DNA of 64,000 bases from Modestobacter muralis (GTDB lineage Bacteria > Actinomycetota > Actinomycetes > Mycobacteriales > Geodermatophilaceae), in NCBI RefSeq assembly GCF_010682105.1, contig NZ_JAAGWH010000052.1, forward strand, positions 42,390-106,389, given 5' to 3'. The notes beneath the pieces were generated by a model that worked only from the letters and a program-made list of their open reading frames with translations, was not told the origin of the DNA and ran no database searches. This document shows positions 10,590 to 21,625 of the stretch, piece by piece; positions within the stretch are counted from its first letter, which is position 1, and the number at the start of each line of letters is the position of its first letter. The position numbers were made by a program, and so were the translations under genes.

Positions 10590-10648
10590 CGAAGGACCCC
10601 GTCCGGCCGGGTGACACCCGGCCGGTCGGGGGACACCCTGCACAGACG

Positions 10649-10686
10649 AGAGGGCCGGCCCGACGAGTTCGTCGGGCCGGCCCTCT
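10649..10686. terminator. Strong palindromic terminator after groEL
   Basis: An 18-base arm at 10649-10666 (AGAGGGCCGGCCCGACGA) is perfectly complementary to 10669-10686, with only GT between them. It separates groEL from the convergent whiB gene and probably serves both. A second GC-rich stem, CCGGCCGGG with CCCGGCCGG, lies just upstream at about 10602-10624. Confidence 0.85.
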
Positions 10687-10725
10687 GGTGTGTCAGCGGC
10701 GGGGAGGTGGTCCCGCCGGGTGAGC

Positions 10726-11025
10726 TCAGACCCCGGCGGCGATGGGAGCGGGCTCCGCGGCGATCAGCCGGGTGCGCTCCTCCTCGCTCATGCCGCCCCA
10801 GACCCCGTAGGGCTCGCGGACGGACAGGGCGTGCTTGAGGCAGGACTCCAGCACCGGACACCGGCCGCAGACGGCCTTCGCGGCGGCCTGGCGGCGCGCA
10901 CGGGCAGGGCCACGCTCCCCGTCGGGGTGGAAGAACAGAGACGTGCTCTCGCCCCGGCAGGCGCCGTGCAGCTGCCAGTCCCACACCTCGGCGACGGGAT
11001 TGGGCAGGCGACGGATGTCGGCCAT
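10726..11025 (-). CDS. whiB3: WhiB-family redox-sensing regulator, WhiB3/WhiD type
   Basis: A 99-residue iron-sulfur transcription factor. The four cluster cysteines are in HGACRGE and in AVCGRCPVLESC (CxxCxxxxxC). The WhiB turn reads GVWGGMSEEER. The N-terminus ADIRRLPNPVAEVWDWQLHGACRG and the FFHPDGERG segment are diagnostic of the WhiB3 (mycobacteria) / WhiD (Streptomyces) branch. I chose ATG 11025 because GAGGAG precedes it at good spacing. Location between groEL1 and bldM matches whiD in Streptomyces. Expected role: redox-dependent control of late differentiation or lipid metabolism through the sigma factor. Confidence 0.92.
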   Translation of the reverse strand: MADIRRLPNPVAEVWDWQLHGACRGESTSLFFHPDGERGPARARRQAAAKAVCGRCPVLESCLKHALSVREPYGVWGGMSEEERTRLIAAEPAPIAAGV

Positions 11026-11417
11026 CGGTTCTCCTCGGCTCGTGTCGCACCGGGGGGTCGGCCCGGTCACTTCCACGCCGATGCCCGCCGCCGATCAGCC
11101 GCAAACACCTGCGTCCGCGTTCGTCGTGCGGGATCGGCCGACTTGTGCTTCCGGCTCATCCCGCTGCCCTCGGTGAGCGACCGGGTGGCCACCGGCCCTC
11201 ACCCGCGGGGGTGATCGCGCCTGGTGCATGGGGACTCTGCGGATCAAGGTGATCACAGGGAGTGCCGACCACCGGTGTGGGGGACACCCCGACACCCGTC
11301 CGGGAGACCGGCGGTGCCGGCACCCCGGAGCGGGGTCCACCCGTTCCTGGCACCCGCCCGGGCACGTCCCGGTCGGTAGGCCGCCGGCCTCCGGGACGGC
11401 GCAGACGGGAGCATCCG
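11026..11417. other. Divergent regulatory region between whiB3 and bldM
   Basis: These 392 bases lie between two divergent developmental regulators and must carry both promoters. I see GGTGATCACA at about 11249-11258 and a GTGTGGGGGACACCCC-like imperfect inverted repeat near 11275-11290, both possible operator sites. No convincing coding frame is present. Confidence 0.5.
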
Positions 11418-12191
11418 GTGATCGAGGACAGGACGCGTGGCAACGGCAGCAGCGGGGCCGTGGTCTGGGTGTTCGACGAGCGCCGCCGGGTCCGTGACGA
11501 GGTCGCAGGCCGGCTGCTCGCGCTGCCGTTCGTCGCCCGCGTCGAGGCCGTGGGCGACCAGGCCTCGCTGATGGCGCGGCTGGACAACCGGCTCCCCGAC
11601 CTCCTGCTCGTGGGCACCCAGCGGGCCACCGACAGCGGCCTGTCGGTCGCCACCCAGGTGCTGCGCACGCACCCCCGGCTGGCGGTGCTCATGCTGGGCG
11701 CCCCCGACGACGCCGACACCGTCCGCGCCGCCGTGTCCCTCGGTGCCCGCGGGTTCCTGCGCTGGGACGCCAGCCCGCTCGAACTCGGCCTGGGCATGTC
11801 CCGCACCGGGGTGCGGGCCGAGGCCCCGCGCCCGGCCGGGCAGCTCACCCCGGCGCCACGCACCCCACAGCACGCGGTCGCCATGTCCGGTGCCCCGGCA
11901 GGCGGGCACCCGGGCCCGGCGTCGTGGGGCGGTCCCAGCCCGCTCGCCGGCCTCGCGCCGACCACCGTCCGCTCCACCGTCCCGGCCGCGCCGCAGGTCG
12001 CGCTGTCGATGCGGGAGATGCAGGTGCTCACAGGCATGAGCCAGGGCAAGAGCAACGCCCAGATCGGCCGCGAGCTCTACCTGTCCGAGGACACCATCAA
12101 GACCCACGCCCGCCGGCTGTTCCGCAAGCTGGCCGTCAAGGACCGCGCCGAGGCCGTGGCCACCGGATTCCGCCGCGGGATGATGACCTGA
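11418..12191 (+). CDS. bldM: BldM-like LuxR-family orphan regulator with degenerate receiver domain
   Basis: A 257-residue protein. The receiver-like domain (about 14-125) lacks the phospho-acceptor: the expected aspartate position reads LLLVGTQ, and the conserved lysine is replaced in FLRWDA, so control by phosphorylation is unlikely. A proline/alanine/glycine-rich linker (about 130-190) leads to a C-terminal LuxR helix-turn-helix (about 196-250) with MREMQVLTGMSQGKSNAQIG and SEDTIKTHARRLFRKL, very like Streptomyces BldM. GTG 11418 has GGGAG about seven bases upstream; the frame is open further up to 11262. The whiD-bldM-guaB order also supports the call. Confidence 0.85.
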   Translation: MIEDRTRGNGSSGAVVWVFDERRRVRDEVAGRLLALPFVARVEAVGDQASLMARLDNRLPDLLLVGTQRATDSGLSVATQVLRTHPRLAVLMLGAPDDADTVRAAVSLGARGFLRWDASPLELGLGMSRTGVRAEAPRPAGQLTPAPRTPQHAVAMSGAPAGGHPGPASWGGPSPLAGLAPTTVRSTVPAAPQVALSMREMQVLTGMSQGKSNAQIGRELYLSEDTIKTHARRLFRKLAVKDRAEAVATGFRRGMMT

Positions 12192-12210
12192 GCTTGAGCA
12201 CCTGACACAC

Positions 12211-12249
12211 GACATCGCGGTGACCAGATCGGCCGGTCACCGCGCTGTC
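12211..12249 (+). terminator. Terminator after bldM
   Basis: GACATCGCGGTGACC (12211-12225) pairs with GGTCACCGCGCTGTC (12235-12249) with one mismatch and a nine-base loop, 20 bases after the bldM stop. No T-run follows. Confidence 0.7.
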
Positions 12250-12301
12250 ATCGTCTCGGCCTCCGGGTCCAGCCGCCTGGGCGACCGTCCAGCCGGTGCG
12301 T

Positions 12302-12337
12302 GACGCGGCTGCACCGTCGGCCGGGTGGCCCTACCTC
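12302..12337 (+). repeat. 36-bp repeat, upstream copy flanking the first AbiEi/DUF559 gene
   Basis: This segment matches 13482-13517 at 28 of 36 positions in direct orientation. The two copies lie on either side of the gene at 12439-13452. Shared core words are CGGCTGCA, GTCGGC and GGTGGC. Confidence 0.4.
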
Positions 12338-12438
12338 GGGTTGCTGGGGCGTGCCGGCCGTCGTCCACCGGATGACGGCGCGTCCACACGCGGGCGGCGG
12401 CACCGCCGGGGCCCGGCCGGCCGGTCGAGGATCGGCCG

Positions 12439-13452
12439 GTGCCCTCGCTGCTGCCCGGTCCGGTCCACGTCTCGGCGTCCGCCCGGCTGGGCGTCTTCTC
12501 ACTCGCCGAGCTCACGGCAGCGGGGGTGACCGAGCGCGAGGTGCGGAGCGCCGTCCGGGCCGGTGACTGGGTCCGGCTCCGCCGTGGGTGGTTCATCGAC
12601 GCCGGCGCCCTGGCCGTGGCGGAGGAGACCGGTCGGCGACACGAGGTCGATGCCCTGGCCGTGACCGGGGCACTGGCCAGGCCGACGGCGGTCCTCAGCC
12701 ACGCCACCGCCGCGCGCATCTGGGGACTGCCCGTGCCGGCGGGGCTGTCGACGGACGTGCGGCTGACCGACCCCGGACGCTGGCGGACCGGGCCCGGGTA
12801 CGTGATCGCCCACGCCGACCTGCCGGCCGAGGAGGTCACCACCCACGGGCAGCACCGACTGACCACGGTCTCCCGGACCCTGGTCGACAACGCGCGCGAG
12901 TCGCGCGAGCTGCCCGCGGTGGCCGCGATGGACGCAGCCCTGCTGCGGGGGCTGGTCACGGAGGAGGAGCTGCAGGCCACCCTCGGCCGGCACCGCTTCG
13001 CGCCGAGGAACCCGCGGGCGGTGCGCGCGGTCGCGGCCGCCGACGGTCGTGCCGAGACCTGGCTGGAGACCAGGGGGAGGCTGCGCTTCCGGGCTGCGGG
13101 TCTGCCGCCCTTCGTGCCGCAGGTCGAGCTCTGGGTCGGGGAGCGGCTGCTCAAGGTGGCCGACGGGTGGTACGACGACGCAGCCGTCGCCGTCGAGTTC
13201 GACGGCAGGGTGAAGTACGTCCGTCCGGCTTACGGCGGCCGCCCCGAGGACGTCCTGTTCGACGAGAAGCGCACGGAGGACGCCCTACGGGCTCTCGGCG
13301 TCCGGTTCGTCCGGCTGGTCGACGAGGACCTGGGCCCGGGATGGGCCCCGGTCGAGCACCGGGTGCGCCGGGAGCTGCTGGTCCCCGGGCCGGCGGTCCG
13401 TCCCTTCCGCGCGGTCCCGCGGTCGGTCGGGCGTCGCCGAGCGGTGGGTTGA
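12439..13452 (+). CDS. AbiEi-type winged-helix antitoxin domain fused to DUF559/Vsr-like nuclease domain
   Basis: A 337-residue protein. The N-terminal 60 residues (GVFSLAELTAAGVTEREVRSAV, then DWVRLRRGWFI) fit the winged helix of AbiEi-family type IV antitoxins. The C-terminal region (about 235-300) has DGWYDDAAVAVEFDG and EKRTEDALRALGVRFVRLVDEDL, the order expected of a PD-(D/E)XK fold of the DUF559/Vsr type. No AbiEii nucleotidyltransferase toxin lies next to it, so a toxin-antitoxin role is not supported. GTG 12439 follows GAGGAT by six bases and may be leaderless. It occupies the place of sigD in mycobacteria and has related repeats on both sides. Confidence 0.72.
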   Translation: MPSLLPGPVHVSASARLGVFSLAELTAAGVTEREVRSAVRAGDWVRLRRGWFIDAGALAVAEETGRRHEVDALAVTGALARPTAVLSHATAARIWGLPVPAGLSTDVRLTDPGRWRTGPGYVIAHADLPAEEVTTHGQHRLTTVSRTLVDNARESRELPAVAAMDAALLRGLVTEEELQATLGRHRFAPRNPRAVRAVAAADGRAETWLETRGRLRFRAAGLPPFVPQVELWVGERLLKVADGWYDDAAVAVEFDGRVKYVRPAYGGRPEDVLFDEKRTEDALRALGVRFVRLVDEDLGPGWAPVEHRVRRELLVPGPAVRPFRAVPRSVGRRRAVG

Positions 13453-13481
13453 GCCACTGGCCGACCGCTCGGCCGCAGTGC

Positions 13482-13517
13482 GACCCGGCTGCAGGGTCGG
13501 CGAGGTGGCTGGACCTC
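13482..13517 (+). repeat. 36-bp repeat, downstream copy flanking the first AbiEi/DUF559 gene
   Basis: Direct-orientation partner of 12302-12337. It begins 30 bases after the gene's stop and ends 20 bases before the stop of the convergent DUF5319 gene. Confidence 0.4.
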
Positions 13518-13537
13518 ACCGAGGACGGCGTCCTCCG

Positions 13538-15671
<2,134 letters not shown>

Positions 15672-15674
15672 CCC

Positions 15675-16844
15675 ATGCCAGTTCGTGACAACGTCGAGAT
15701 CGGCCTCAACCGGTTCGCCCGCCGGGGATACGACCTCGACGAGGTGTCGATCGTCCCCTCCCGCCGCACCCGTGACCACGACGACGTCTCCACCGCCTGG
15801 CAGATCGACGCCTTCCGGTTCGACATCCCGCTGGTCACCAGCCCCAGCGACGCCGTGGTCAGCCCGGCCACCGCGGTCGCCGTCGGGCAGGCCGGTGGCC
15901 TGGGCGTGCTCAACGCCGAGGGGCTGTGGGCCCGCTACGACGACCCGACCGACGTGCTGCGCCGGCTGCGTCAGGCCGCCGGCCCCGACAGCGGCCCGCC
16001 GACCGCGCTGCTGCAGGAGGTCTACGCCGAGCCGGTGAAGGCCGACCTGATCGCCGCCCGGATCAAGGAGATGCGCGAGTCCGGGGTGACGACGGCGGTG
16101 CGGGTGTCCCCGCAGCACACCGTCTCCCTCGCCCCGACCGTGCTGGCCGCCGGGGTCGACCTGCTGGTCATCCAGGGCACCATCGTCTCCGCCGAGCACG
16201 TGACGACCACCGGTGAGGCGCTGAACCTCAAGGAGTTCATCGCCGACCTCGACGTCCCGGTGATCGTCGGTGGGGCGGCGGACTACCAGACCGCGCTGCA
16301 CCTGATGCGCACCGGTGCGGCCGGCGTCATCGTCGGCGTGGGCGCCGACAGCTGGTCGACCGCCGACGCCGTCATGGGCATCCGGGTGCCGCTGGCCAGT
16401 GCCATCGCCGACGCCGCGGCCGCGCGCCGCGACTACCTGGACGAGACCGGTGGCCGCTACGTCCACGTCATCGCCAACGGCCGGATCGAGACCAGCGGCG
16501 CCATCGCCCGGGCCCTGGCCTGCGGCGCCGACGCCGTCCAGCTCGGCGAGCCGCTGCGCGTGGCCGCCGAGGCCCCCGGTGGCGGGGTGTGGTGGGACTC
16601 GGTCGCGGCGCACCCGCGGCTGCCGCGCGGCGGGACGTCGGCCCCGGTGGAGCCGCGCGGGTCGCTGGCCGACGTGCTCAACGGCTCAGCCGAGTCCGCC
16701 GACGGGCGCACCAACCTCTTCGGTGCCCTGCGCCGCACCATGGCCAAGACCGGCTACCAGAACCTCAAGGAGTTCCAGCGGGTCGACCTGGTCCTGGGCG
16801 GGAACGGCGCAGCCGTCGCCGGCCCGGGCCACCTGGTGGGCTGA
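15675..16844 (+). CDS. guaB3: GuaB3 family IMP dehydrogenase-related protein
   Basis: A 389-residue IMPDH/GMP reductase-fold protein without CBS domains, typical of actinobacteria (Rv3410c type). It begins with [29 protein letters not shown], has [19 protein letters not shown], and ends with [20 protein letters not shown]. The classical GPGSICTTR cysteine loop is missing: the aligned region reads [15 protein letters not shown]. It may therefore not act as an ordinary IMPDH. The enzymatic role is not settled for the family. Confidence 0.9.
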   Translation: MPVRDNVEIGLNRFARRGYDLDEVSIVPSRRTRDHDDVSTAWQIDAFRFDIPLVTSPSDAVVSPATAVAVGQAGGLGVLNAEGLWARYDDPTDVLRRLRQAAGPDSGPPTALLQEVYAEPVKADLIAARIKEMRESGVTTAVRVSPQHTVSLAPTVLAAGVDLLVIQGTIVSAEHVTTTGEALNLKEFIADLDVPVIVGGAADYQTALHLMRTGAAGVIVGVGADSWSTADAVMGIRVPLASAIADAAAARRDYLDETGGRYVHVIANGRIETSGAIARALACGADAVQLGEPLRVAAEAPGGGVWWDSVAAHPRLPRGGTSAPVEPRGSLADVLNGSAESADGRTNLFGALRRTMAKTGYQNLKEFQRVDLVLGGNGAAVAGPGHLVG

Positions 16845-16849
16845 GCACG

Positions 16850-18430
16850 ATGAGCACCCCTGCGCACAGGGACTTCCCGACCGTGCTGGTCGTCGACTTC
16901 GGCGCCCAGTACGCGCAACTGATCGCCCGGCGGATCCGGGAGGCCGGCGTCTACTCCGAGCTGGTCGGCTCCGACGTCGCGGTCGAGGAGCTGCTGGCCC
17001 GCAAGCCCGCGGCGATCGTGCTGTCCGGCGGGCCCTCCAGCGTCTACGCCGAGGGCGCCCCGCAGGTCGACCCGGCGGTCTTCGAGTCCGGCGTCCCGGC
17101 GTTCGGCATCTGCTACGGCTTCCAGGCCATGGCGCAGAGCCTCGGCGGCACCGTCGCGCACACCGGGGACCGCGAGTACGGCGGCACCCCGCTGACCGTC
17201 ACCACGCAGTCGCGGATGTTCGGTGACCTGCCGAACGAGCAGTCGGTGTGGATGAGCCACGGCGACGCCGTCAGCGCCGCCCCGCCCGGGTTCACCGTCA
17301 CCGCCACCTCCACCGGCGCCCCGGTCGCGGCCTTCGAGGACGTCGACCGGCGGCTGGCCGGGGTGCAGTTCCACCCCGAGGTGAAGAACACCCCGCACGG
17401 GCAGACGGTGCTCGAGCACTTCCTGTTCGACATCGCGGGCCTGGAGCCCAGCTGGACGATGGCGAACGTCGTCGAGGAGCAGGTCGCCGCGATCGCTGCG
17501 CAGATCGGTGACCGGCGGGCCATCTGCGGGCTGTCCGGTGGTGTGGACTCCGCGGTGGCCGCCGCCCTCGTGCAGCGGGCCATCGGCGACCGCCTCACCT
17601 GCGTCTACGTCGACCACGGGCTGATGCGCGAGGGCGAGACCGAGCAGATCGAGCGGGACTTCGTCGCCGTCACCGGTGCCGACCTGCGGGTCGTCGACGC
17701 CAGCGAGCAGTTCCTCACCGCGCTGGCCGGGGTCACCGACCCCGAGACCAAACGGAAGATCATCGGCCGGGAGTTCATCCGGGTCTTCGAGCAGGCCGCC
17801 CTCGACGTCATCGCCGACGCCAAGGAGCACGGCGAGACCGTCGACTTCCTGGTGCAGGGCACGCTCTACCCCGACGTCGTCGAGTCCGGTGGCGGCACCG
17901 GGACGGCGAACATCAAGAGCCACCACAACGTCGGTGGGCTGCCCGAGGACCTGATGTTCACCCTCGTCGAGCCGCTGCGCACCCTGTTCAAGGACGAGGT
18001 GCGCGAGGTGGGCCGCCAGCTCGGCCTGCCCGACACCCTCGTGCAGCGCCAGCCGTTCCCCGGACCGGGCCTCGGGATCCGGATCATCGGCGAGGTCACC
18101 CGCGAGCGGCTCGACGTCCTCCGCCAGGCCGACGCGATCGCCCGCGAGGAGCTCTCGGCGGCGCAGCTGGACACCGAGATCTGGCAGTGCCCGGTGGTGC
18201 TGCTGGCCGACGTGCGCTCCGTCGGCGTCCAGGGCGACGGCCGCACCTACGGCCACCCCGTCGTGCTGCGCCCGGTGTCGAGTGAGGACGCGATGACCGC
18301 GGACTGGACCCGGCTGCCCTACGACGTGCTGGCCAAGATCTCGACCCGGATCACCAACGAGGTGGCCGAGGTCAACCGGGTCGTCCTCGACGTCACGAGC
18401 AAGCCCCCGGGCACCATCGAGTGGGAGTGA
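16850..18430 (+). CDS. guaA: GMP synthase (glutamine-hydrolysing)
   Basis: A 526-residue enzyme that aminates XMP to GMP. The class I glutaminase domain (about 8-200) has [15 protein letters not shown] with the cysteine near residue 88 and GVQFHPEV with the catalytic histidine. The ATP pyrophosphatase domain has the PP-loop [14 protein letters not shown] near residue 225. The C-terminal dimer domain ends KPPGTIEWE, as expected for the family. ATG 16850 lies five bases after the guaB3 stop. A composite palindrome starts right at its stop codon. Confidence 0.97.
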   Translation: MSTPAHRDFPTVLVVDFGAQYAQLIARRIREAGVYSELVGSDVAVEELLARKPAAIVLSGGPSSVYAEGAPQVDPAVFESGVPAFGICYGFQAMAQSLGGTVAHTGDREYGGTPLTVTTQSRMFGDLPNEQSVWMSHGDAVSAAPPGFTVTATSTGAPVAAFEDVDRRLAGVQFHPEVKNTPHGQTVLEHFLFDIAGLEPSWTMANVVEEQVAAIAAQIGDRRAICGLSGGVDSAVAAALVQRAIGDRLTCVYVDHGLMREGETEQIERDFVAVTGADLRVVDASEQFLTALAGVTDPETKRKIIGREFIRVFEQAALDVIADAKEHGETVDFLVQGTLYPDVVESGGGTGTANIKSHHNVGGLPEDLMFTLVEPLRTLFKDEVREVGRQLGLPDTLVQRQPFPGPGLGIRIIGEVTRERLDVLRQADAIAREELSAAQLDTEIWQCPVVLLADVRSVGVQGDGRTYGHPVVLRPVSSEDAMTADWTRLPYDVLAKISTRITNEVAEVNRVVLDVTSKPPGTIEWE

Positions 18431-18484
18431 GGACCCCCTTCTCCCCACCACGAGCACGCTCGCGGCGGGGCCCGGGACAGGGCC
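18430..18484 (+). repeat. Composite palindromic element (degenerate copy) after guaA
   Basis: AGGACCCCC begins at the last base of the guaA stop, followed by CACGCTCGCGGCGGGGCCC and AGGGCC. This is the same word order as the copies after purH, mdh and deoA, but the outer arms pair less well. It probably terminates the gua operon. Confidence 0.55.
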
Positions 18485-18579
18485 TGGCCGGCCCTCGCTG
18501 ACGCTCGGTCCGGGCACGAGTGCCGGGTGGTGTCGTGGGAGGACCTCCCGTCTCCCGCTCCACCCGGCTGCTCGGGCGT

Positions 18580-18846
18580 TCACCGCCTGGTGCGGGCCTT
18601 GCGGAGTTCGTTGACCAGGAGGGCGATGCCGGCGGCGACCAGGGCGATCCAGACGAGGCCGTGGTCGAACCAGTCCAGGGAGACGTCCACGCCGGACATC
18701 AGGACGATGGCCAGGACGATGAAGACGGTGCCGGCGACGAGGGCGCCGACGTCCAGGCGCCGTCCGGTCGGTGGGGTCGGGTCCTTGGTGATCGGCAGGT
18801 CGCCGGGGAACACGTCGGTGTCCTGACGGTCGGTGTGCTCAGCCAC
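18580..18846 (-). CDS. Small two-segment membrane protein
   Basis: An 88-residue protein of unknown function with a charged N-terminus rich in Asp and Thr, then two hydrophobic segments (about 33-52 GALVAGTVFIVLAIVLMSGV and 61-78 LVWIALVAAGIALLV), ending ELRKARTRR. The GTG start overlaps the stop of the PspC-domain gene upstream by eight bases, so the two are probably coupled and may act together at the membrane. Confidence 0.75.
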   Translation of the reverse strand: MAEHTDRQDTDVFPGDLPITKDPTPPTGRRLDVGALVAGTVFIVLAIVLMSGVDVSLDWFDHGLVWIALVAAGIALLVNELRKARTRR

Positions 18847-19783
18847 GGGACACCTCCACGTCGCCCAGACCGGACTCGATCGTGAGGAGCAGGTCGGCGT
18901 TGCCGCCGGACCGGGAGGTCGTGCCGGAGCCGGGGTAGAAGCCGCCCTCGGACTCCTCCTGCCCGAACAGCTCGGCCTCGCCCAGCCCGGTGTCCACGGT
19001 CACCTGGACGTCGGCGGACAGGGGCACGAGCACGTCGATGTCCCCGGCCCCGGTCTCGATCGCGATCGACAGGGGAGCGGTCCGGTCGGACAGGTCGACG
19101 GCCCGCAGGTCCACGGTGAGGTCACCGAGCCCGGTCTCGTAGCGCGGCTGCACGGCGGCGGCGGTGAGCGGACGGTAGGTGCGGTCGCCGACGTCACCGG
19201 AGGACAGGTTCACGGTGGAGGCCAGTGCGAGGGCCGCCGTCAGCAGCACCCCCAGCACGACGAGCCCGGTCTTCGCGCCGCGACCGACGCCGGTGAGCGC
19301 ACCGACCACCAGGCCCGCGCCCACCACCAGCAGTGCCCCGCCGAGGTACGTGCGGGGACCCAGGTCGGCGCTGGTGAGCTGGTCGACCAGGGCCGCGATG
19401 CCCAGCACGATCAGCGCGACGGCGAGGGTCACCCCCGGGACCGCGGAGCGCGGCCCGCGCGGCGCCCGGACCGGTGCCGTGCCGGGCGGACCCGACGGCG
19501 CGCTCGGCATGAGCAGCCAGAGCAGCGCGTACACGATGACGCCGCTGCCACCGACCACGGTCAGCGCGATCGCACCCACCCGCCACAGCAGGGCGTCGAT
19601 GCCGGTGTACTCGGCCAGCCCGCCGGCCACACCACCGATCACCCGGTCGTCCCGGCTGCGCCGCAGCTGGCCGCGGGGTGCCGGTCCCGGCGGCGGGGGC
19701 GGGGGCCACGAGCTCTGCGGAGGCTGGGCGGCCGGCGGTCCGGCGGCCGGGGGAGGGGAGAGGGGTGGGAGCGGTGAGGTCAT
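18839..19783 (-). CDS. PspC domain-containing membrane protein with LiaF-like C-terminal region
   Basis: A 314-residue protein. After a proline-rich cytoplasmic N-terminus (1-38) comes a PspC domain (about 40-100; RSRDDRVIGGVAGGLAEYTGID and IVYALLWLLMPSAP). Three further hydrophobic segments follow (about 115-135, 142-165, 170-190). The C-terminal 110 residues are a beta-rich domain with repeated GLGDLTVDL, GAGDIDVLV and GLGDVEV motifs, as in DUF4097/LiaF-like proteins. An envelope-stress sensor role is suggested by the adjacent PspC kinase and response regulator. The ATG lies six bases from a CAGGCT box. Confidence 0.82.
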   Translation of the reverse strand: MTSPLPPLSPPPAAGPPAAQPPQSSWPPPPPPGPAPRGQLRRSRDDRVIGGVAGGLAEYTGIDALLWRVGAIALTVVGGSGVIVYALLWLLMPSAPSGPPGTAPVRAPRGPRSAVPGVTLAVALIVLGIAALVDQLTSADLGPRTYLGGALLVVGAGLVVGALTGVGRGAKTGLVVLGVLLTAALALASTVNLSSGDVGDRTYRPLTAAAVQPRYETGLGDLTVDLRAVDLSDRTAPLSIAIETGAGDIDVLVPLSADVQVTVDTGLGEAELFGQEESEGGFYPGSGTTSRSGGNADLLLTIESGLGDVEVSRG

Positions 19784-19978
19784 GAGCTGAGCCTGCCGAC
19801 CGGCGCGGTCCGGCGGTATCCGGGAACCACCTGAGCCGACCCTGATCCTCAGGACCGGTCCGGACGGGACGCGGTCCCGGACGCCGGAAGCGAGGCCGGA
19901 CGCCGAACGGGGACGGACGCCGTGGTGGCGTCCGTCCCCGTTCCGGGTCGGTGGTCGGCGGGCCGGGCCCGCCGGGGC

Positions 19979-20269
19979 TCAGCGGGCCGGGGCGTCCTCG
20001 AGGGGCATCAGCAGCCAGAGCAGGCCGTACAGCAGCGCACCGGCGCCGGCGCCCAGCACGGTGAGGGTGATGAAGAGCAACCGCCACAGCAGCGGGTCGA
20101 TGCCGGTGTGCACGGCCAGCCCGCCGGAGACGCCGGACACCATCTTCTCGGTGCGGCTGCGGGCCAGCCGCGGACGGGTGGGTGCGGTCCACGAGGGACC
20201 GGTCGGGGCGGAGGCGGTCGAGGTCGAGGTGGTCGGGATGGAGGTCGTCAGGTGCTCCGTCGAGGTCAT
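19979..20269 (-). CDS. Small PspC domain protein
   Basis: A 96-residue protein: a Thr/Ser-rich N-terminus (1-35) and then one PspC domain with RSRTEKMVSGVSGGLAVHTGIDPLLWR split across its first helix and GALLYGLLWLLMP at the end. The frame is open to 20350; I chose ATG 20269 because the N-terminus then starts at MTSTEHL and the upstream part is shared with the divergent kinase promoter. It is divergent from the PspC histidine kinase. Confidence 0.8.
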   Translation of the reverse strand: MTSTEHLTTSIPTTSTSTASAPTGPSWTAPTRPRLARSRTEKMVSGVSGGLAVHTGIDPLLWRLLFITLTVLGAGAGALLYGLLWLLMPLEDAPAR

Positions 20270-20401
20270 GCCACCACGCTGCCGCGTCCAGTCGCCCCGG
20301 CACATCGGTGAGTCCCCGGAGACGACCCTGGACCTGGCCGACCTGCGCACTCCGGGTGATCACCGATGCGCACCGGCCCGGCGCGGTGACACGATCACCG
20401 G

Positions 20402-21625
20402 GTGACCACCACCGCGCCGGCGCCCGGCACCCCGCCGGTGCCCGCCGTCCGGCGGATGACGCAGCGACCACCGCTGGTCCGTCCCCGCGACGGCCGGCTG
20501 CTCGCCGGTGTCGCCACCGGGACCGCGGCACACCTGCGGGTGGACGCCGTCGTCGTCCGGGTCGTCTACCTGGCACTGGCGCTGACCGGTGTCGGGGTGG
20601 TCGCCTACGCCCTGCTCTGGCTGACCATGCCGGTGGCCTCCGCGGACGGCGACCCGACCGACCCGGCCGTGGCGACCGCCCGGCCCAGTCGCCGGCAGCT
20701 GCTCGGCCTCGGGCTGCTGGCCGTGGTCGCGACCGGGGCGGTGACCCGGCTGGCGAACGCGGGCGGCCTGGCCGTCGTCCTGCCGCTGGTGCTGGCCGGT
20801 GCGGGCCTGGCGGTCATCTGGCGTCAGCTGGAGGCCGCCGACGACCTCGACCGCGGCAGCGCACGCTGGGGGCTGCTCGGCGGTGCCGTGCTGGGTGTCG
20901 CCGGCGTGGTCCTGCTGCTGGCCACCACCGGTCAGCTCGCCAACGCCCGCAACGGCTTCACCGCCACCGTCGTCATCCTGGTCGGCATCACGCTGGCCAC
21001 GGCACCGCTGTGGCGCCGGCTGCTGGACTCCCGGGCCGCCGAGCGCGCCGCGCGCATCCGGTCGGAGGAGCGCACCGCGCTCGCCGCCCACCTGCACGAC
21101 TCGGTGCTGCAGACCCTGGCGCTGATCCAGCGGCACGCCGCCGACCCCACCGTCGTCGGCCGGCTGGCCCGCAGCCAGGAGCGCGAGCTGCGCGCCTGGC
21201 TGTACGAGCCCACCGTCGTCACCGGCGGCACCTGGGCGGGGCTGGTCGCCCGGCTGGTCGCCGAGGTGGAGGCCGACCACGCCGTCACCGTCGACCCGGT
21301 CGTCGTCGGCGACGTCCAGGTCGACGAGGCGGTGGCGACCCTGGGCCAGGCCGCCAGGGAGGCGGTGGTCAACGCCGCCAAGCACTCGGGCGCCCCCACC
21401 GTCTCCCTCTACAGCGAGATCAGCCCGACCACGGTCACCGTCTACGTCCGGGACCGCGGCACCGGGTTCGACCCCGACGCGGTACCCGGCGACCGGCGCG
21501 GCCTGCGGGACTCCGTGATCGGCCGGCTCACCCGGCTGGGCGGCACGGCGACGGTGCGTTCGGCACCAGGAGAGGGGACCGAGGTGGAGCTCTGCCTCCC
21601 ACGCACCGAGGAGGTCGCGGCGTGA
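20402..21625 (+). CDS. PspC domain-fused sensor histidine kinase (NarL/DesK class)
   Basis: A 407-residue membrane kinase. The PspC domain (about 20-80) contains RDGRLLAGVATGTAAHLRVD and AYALLWLTMPV. Several hydrophobic segments follow (about 97-215). The HisKA_3 dimerisation helix has the phospho-acceptor histidine in HLHDSVLQTLALIQ near residue 232. The HATPase_c domain has EAVVNAAKHSGA (N box) and RDRGTGFDPDAV (G1 box). The GTG at 20402 has no clear ribosome binding site. Its stop overlaps the response regulator start by four bases. Confidence 0.9.
   Translation: MTTTAPAPGTPPVPAVRRMTQRPPLVRPRDGRLLAGVATGTAAHLRVDAVVVRVVYLALALTGVGVVAYALLWLTMPVASADGDPTDPAVATARPSRRQLLGLGLLAVVATGAVTRLANAGGLAVVLPLVLAGAGLAVIWRQLEAADDLDRGSARWGLLGGAVLGVAGVVLLLATTGQLANARNGFTATVVILVGITLATAPLWRRLLDSRAAERAARIRSEERTALAAHLHDSVLQTLALIQRHAADPTVVGRLARSQERELRAWLYEPTVVTGGTWAGLVARLVAEVEADHAVTVDPVVVGDVQVDEAVATLGQAAREAVVNAAKHSGAPTVSLYSEISPTTVTVYVRDRGTGFDPDAVPGDRRGLRDSVIGRLTRLGGTATVRSAPGEGTEVELCLPRTEEVAA

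Noticed and set aside
12439..13452. Complete AbiE type IV toxin-antitoxin system
   Set aside because: An AbiEii nucleotidyltransferase gene would be expected next to the antitoxin, but the neighbours are bldM and DUF5319.
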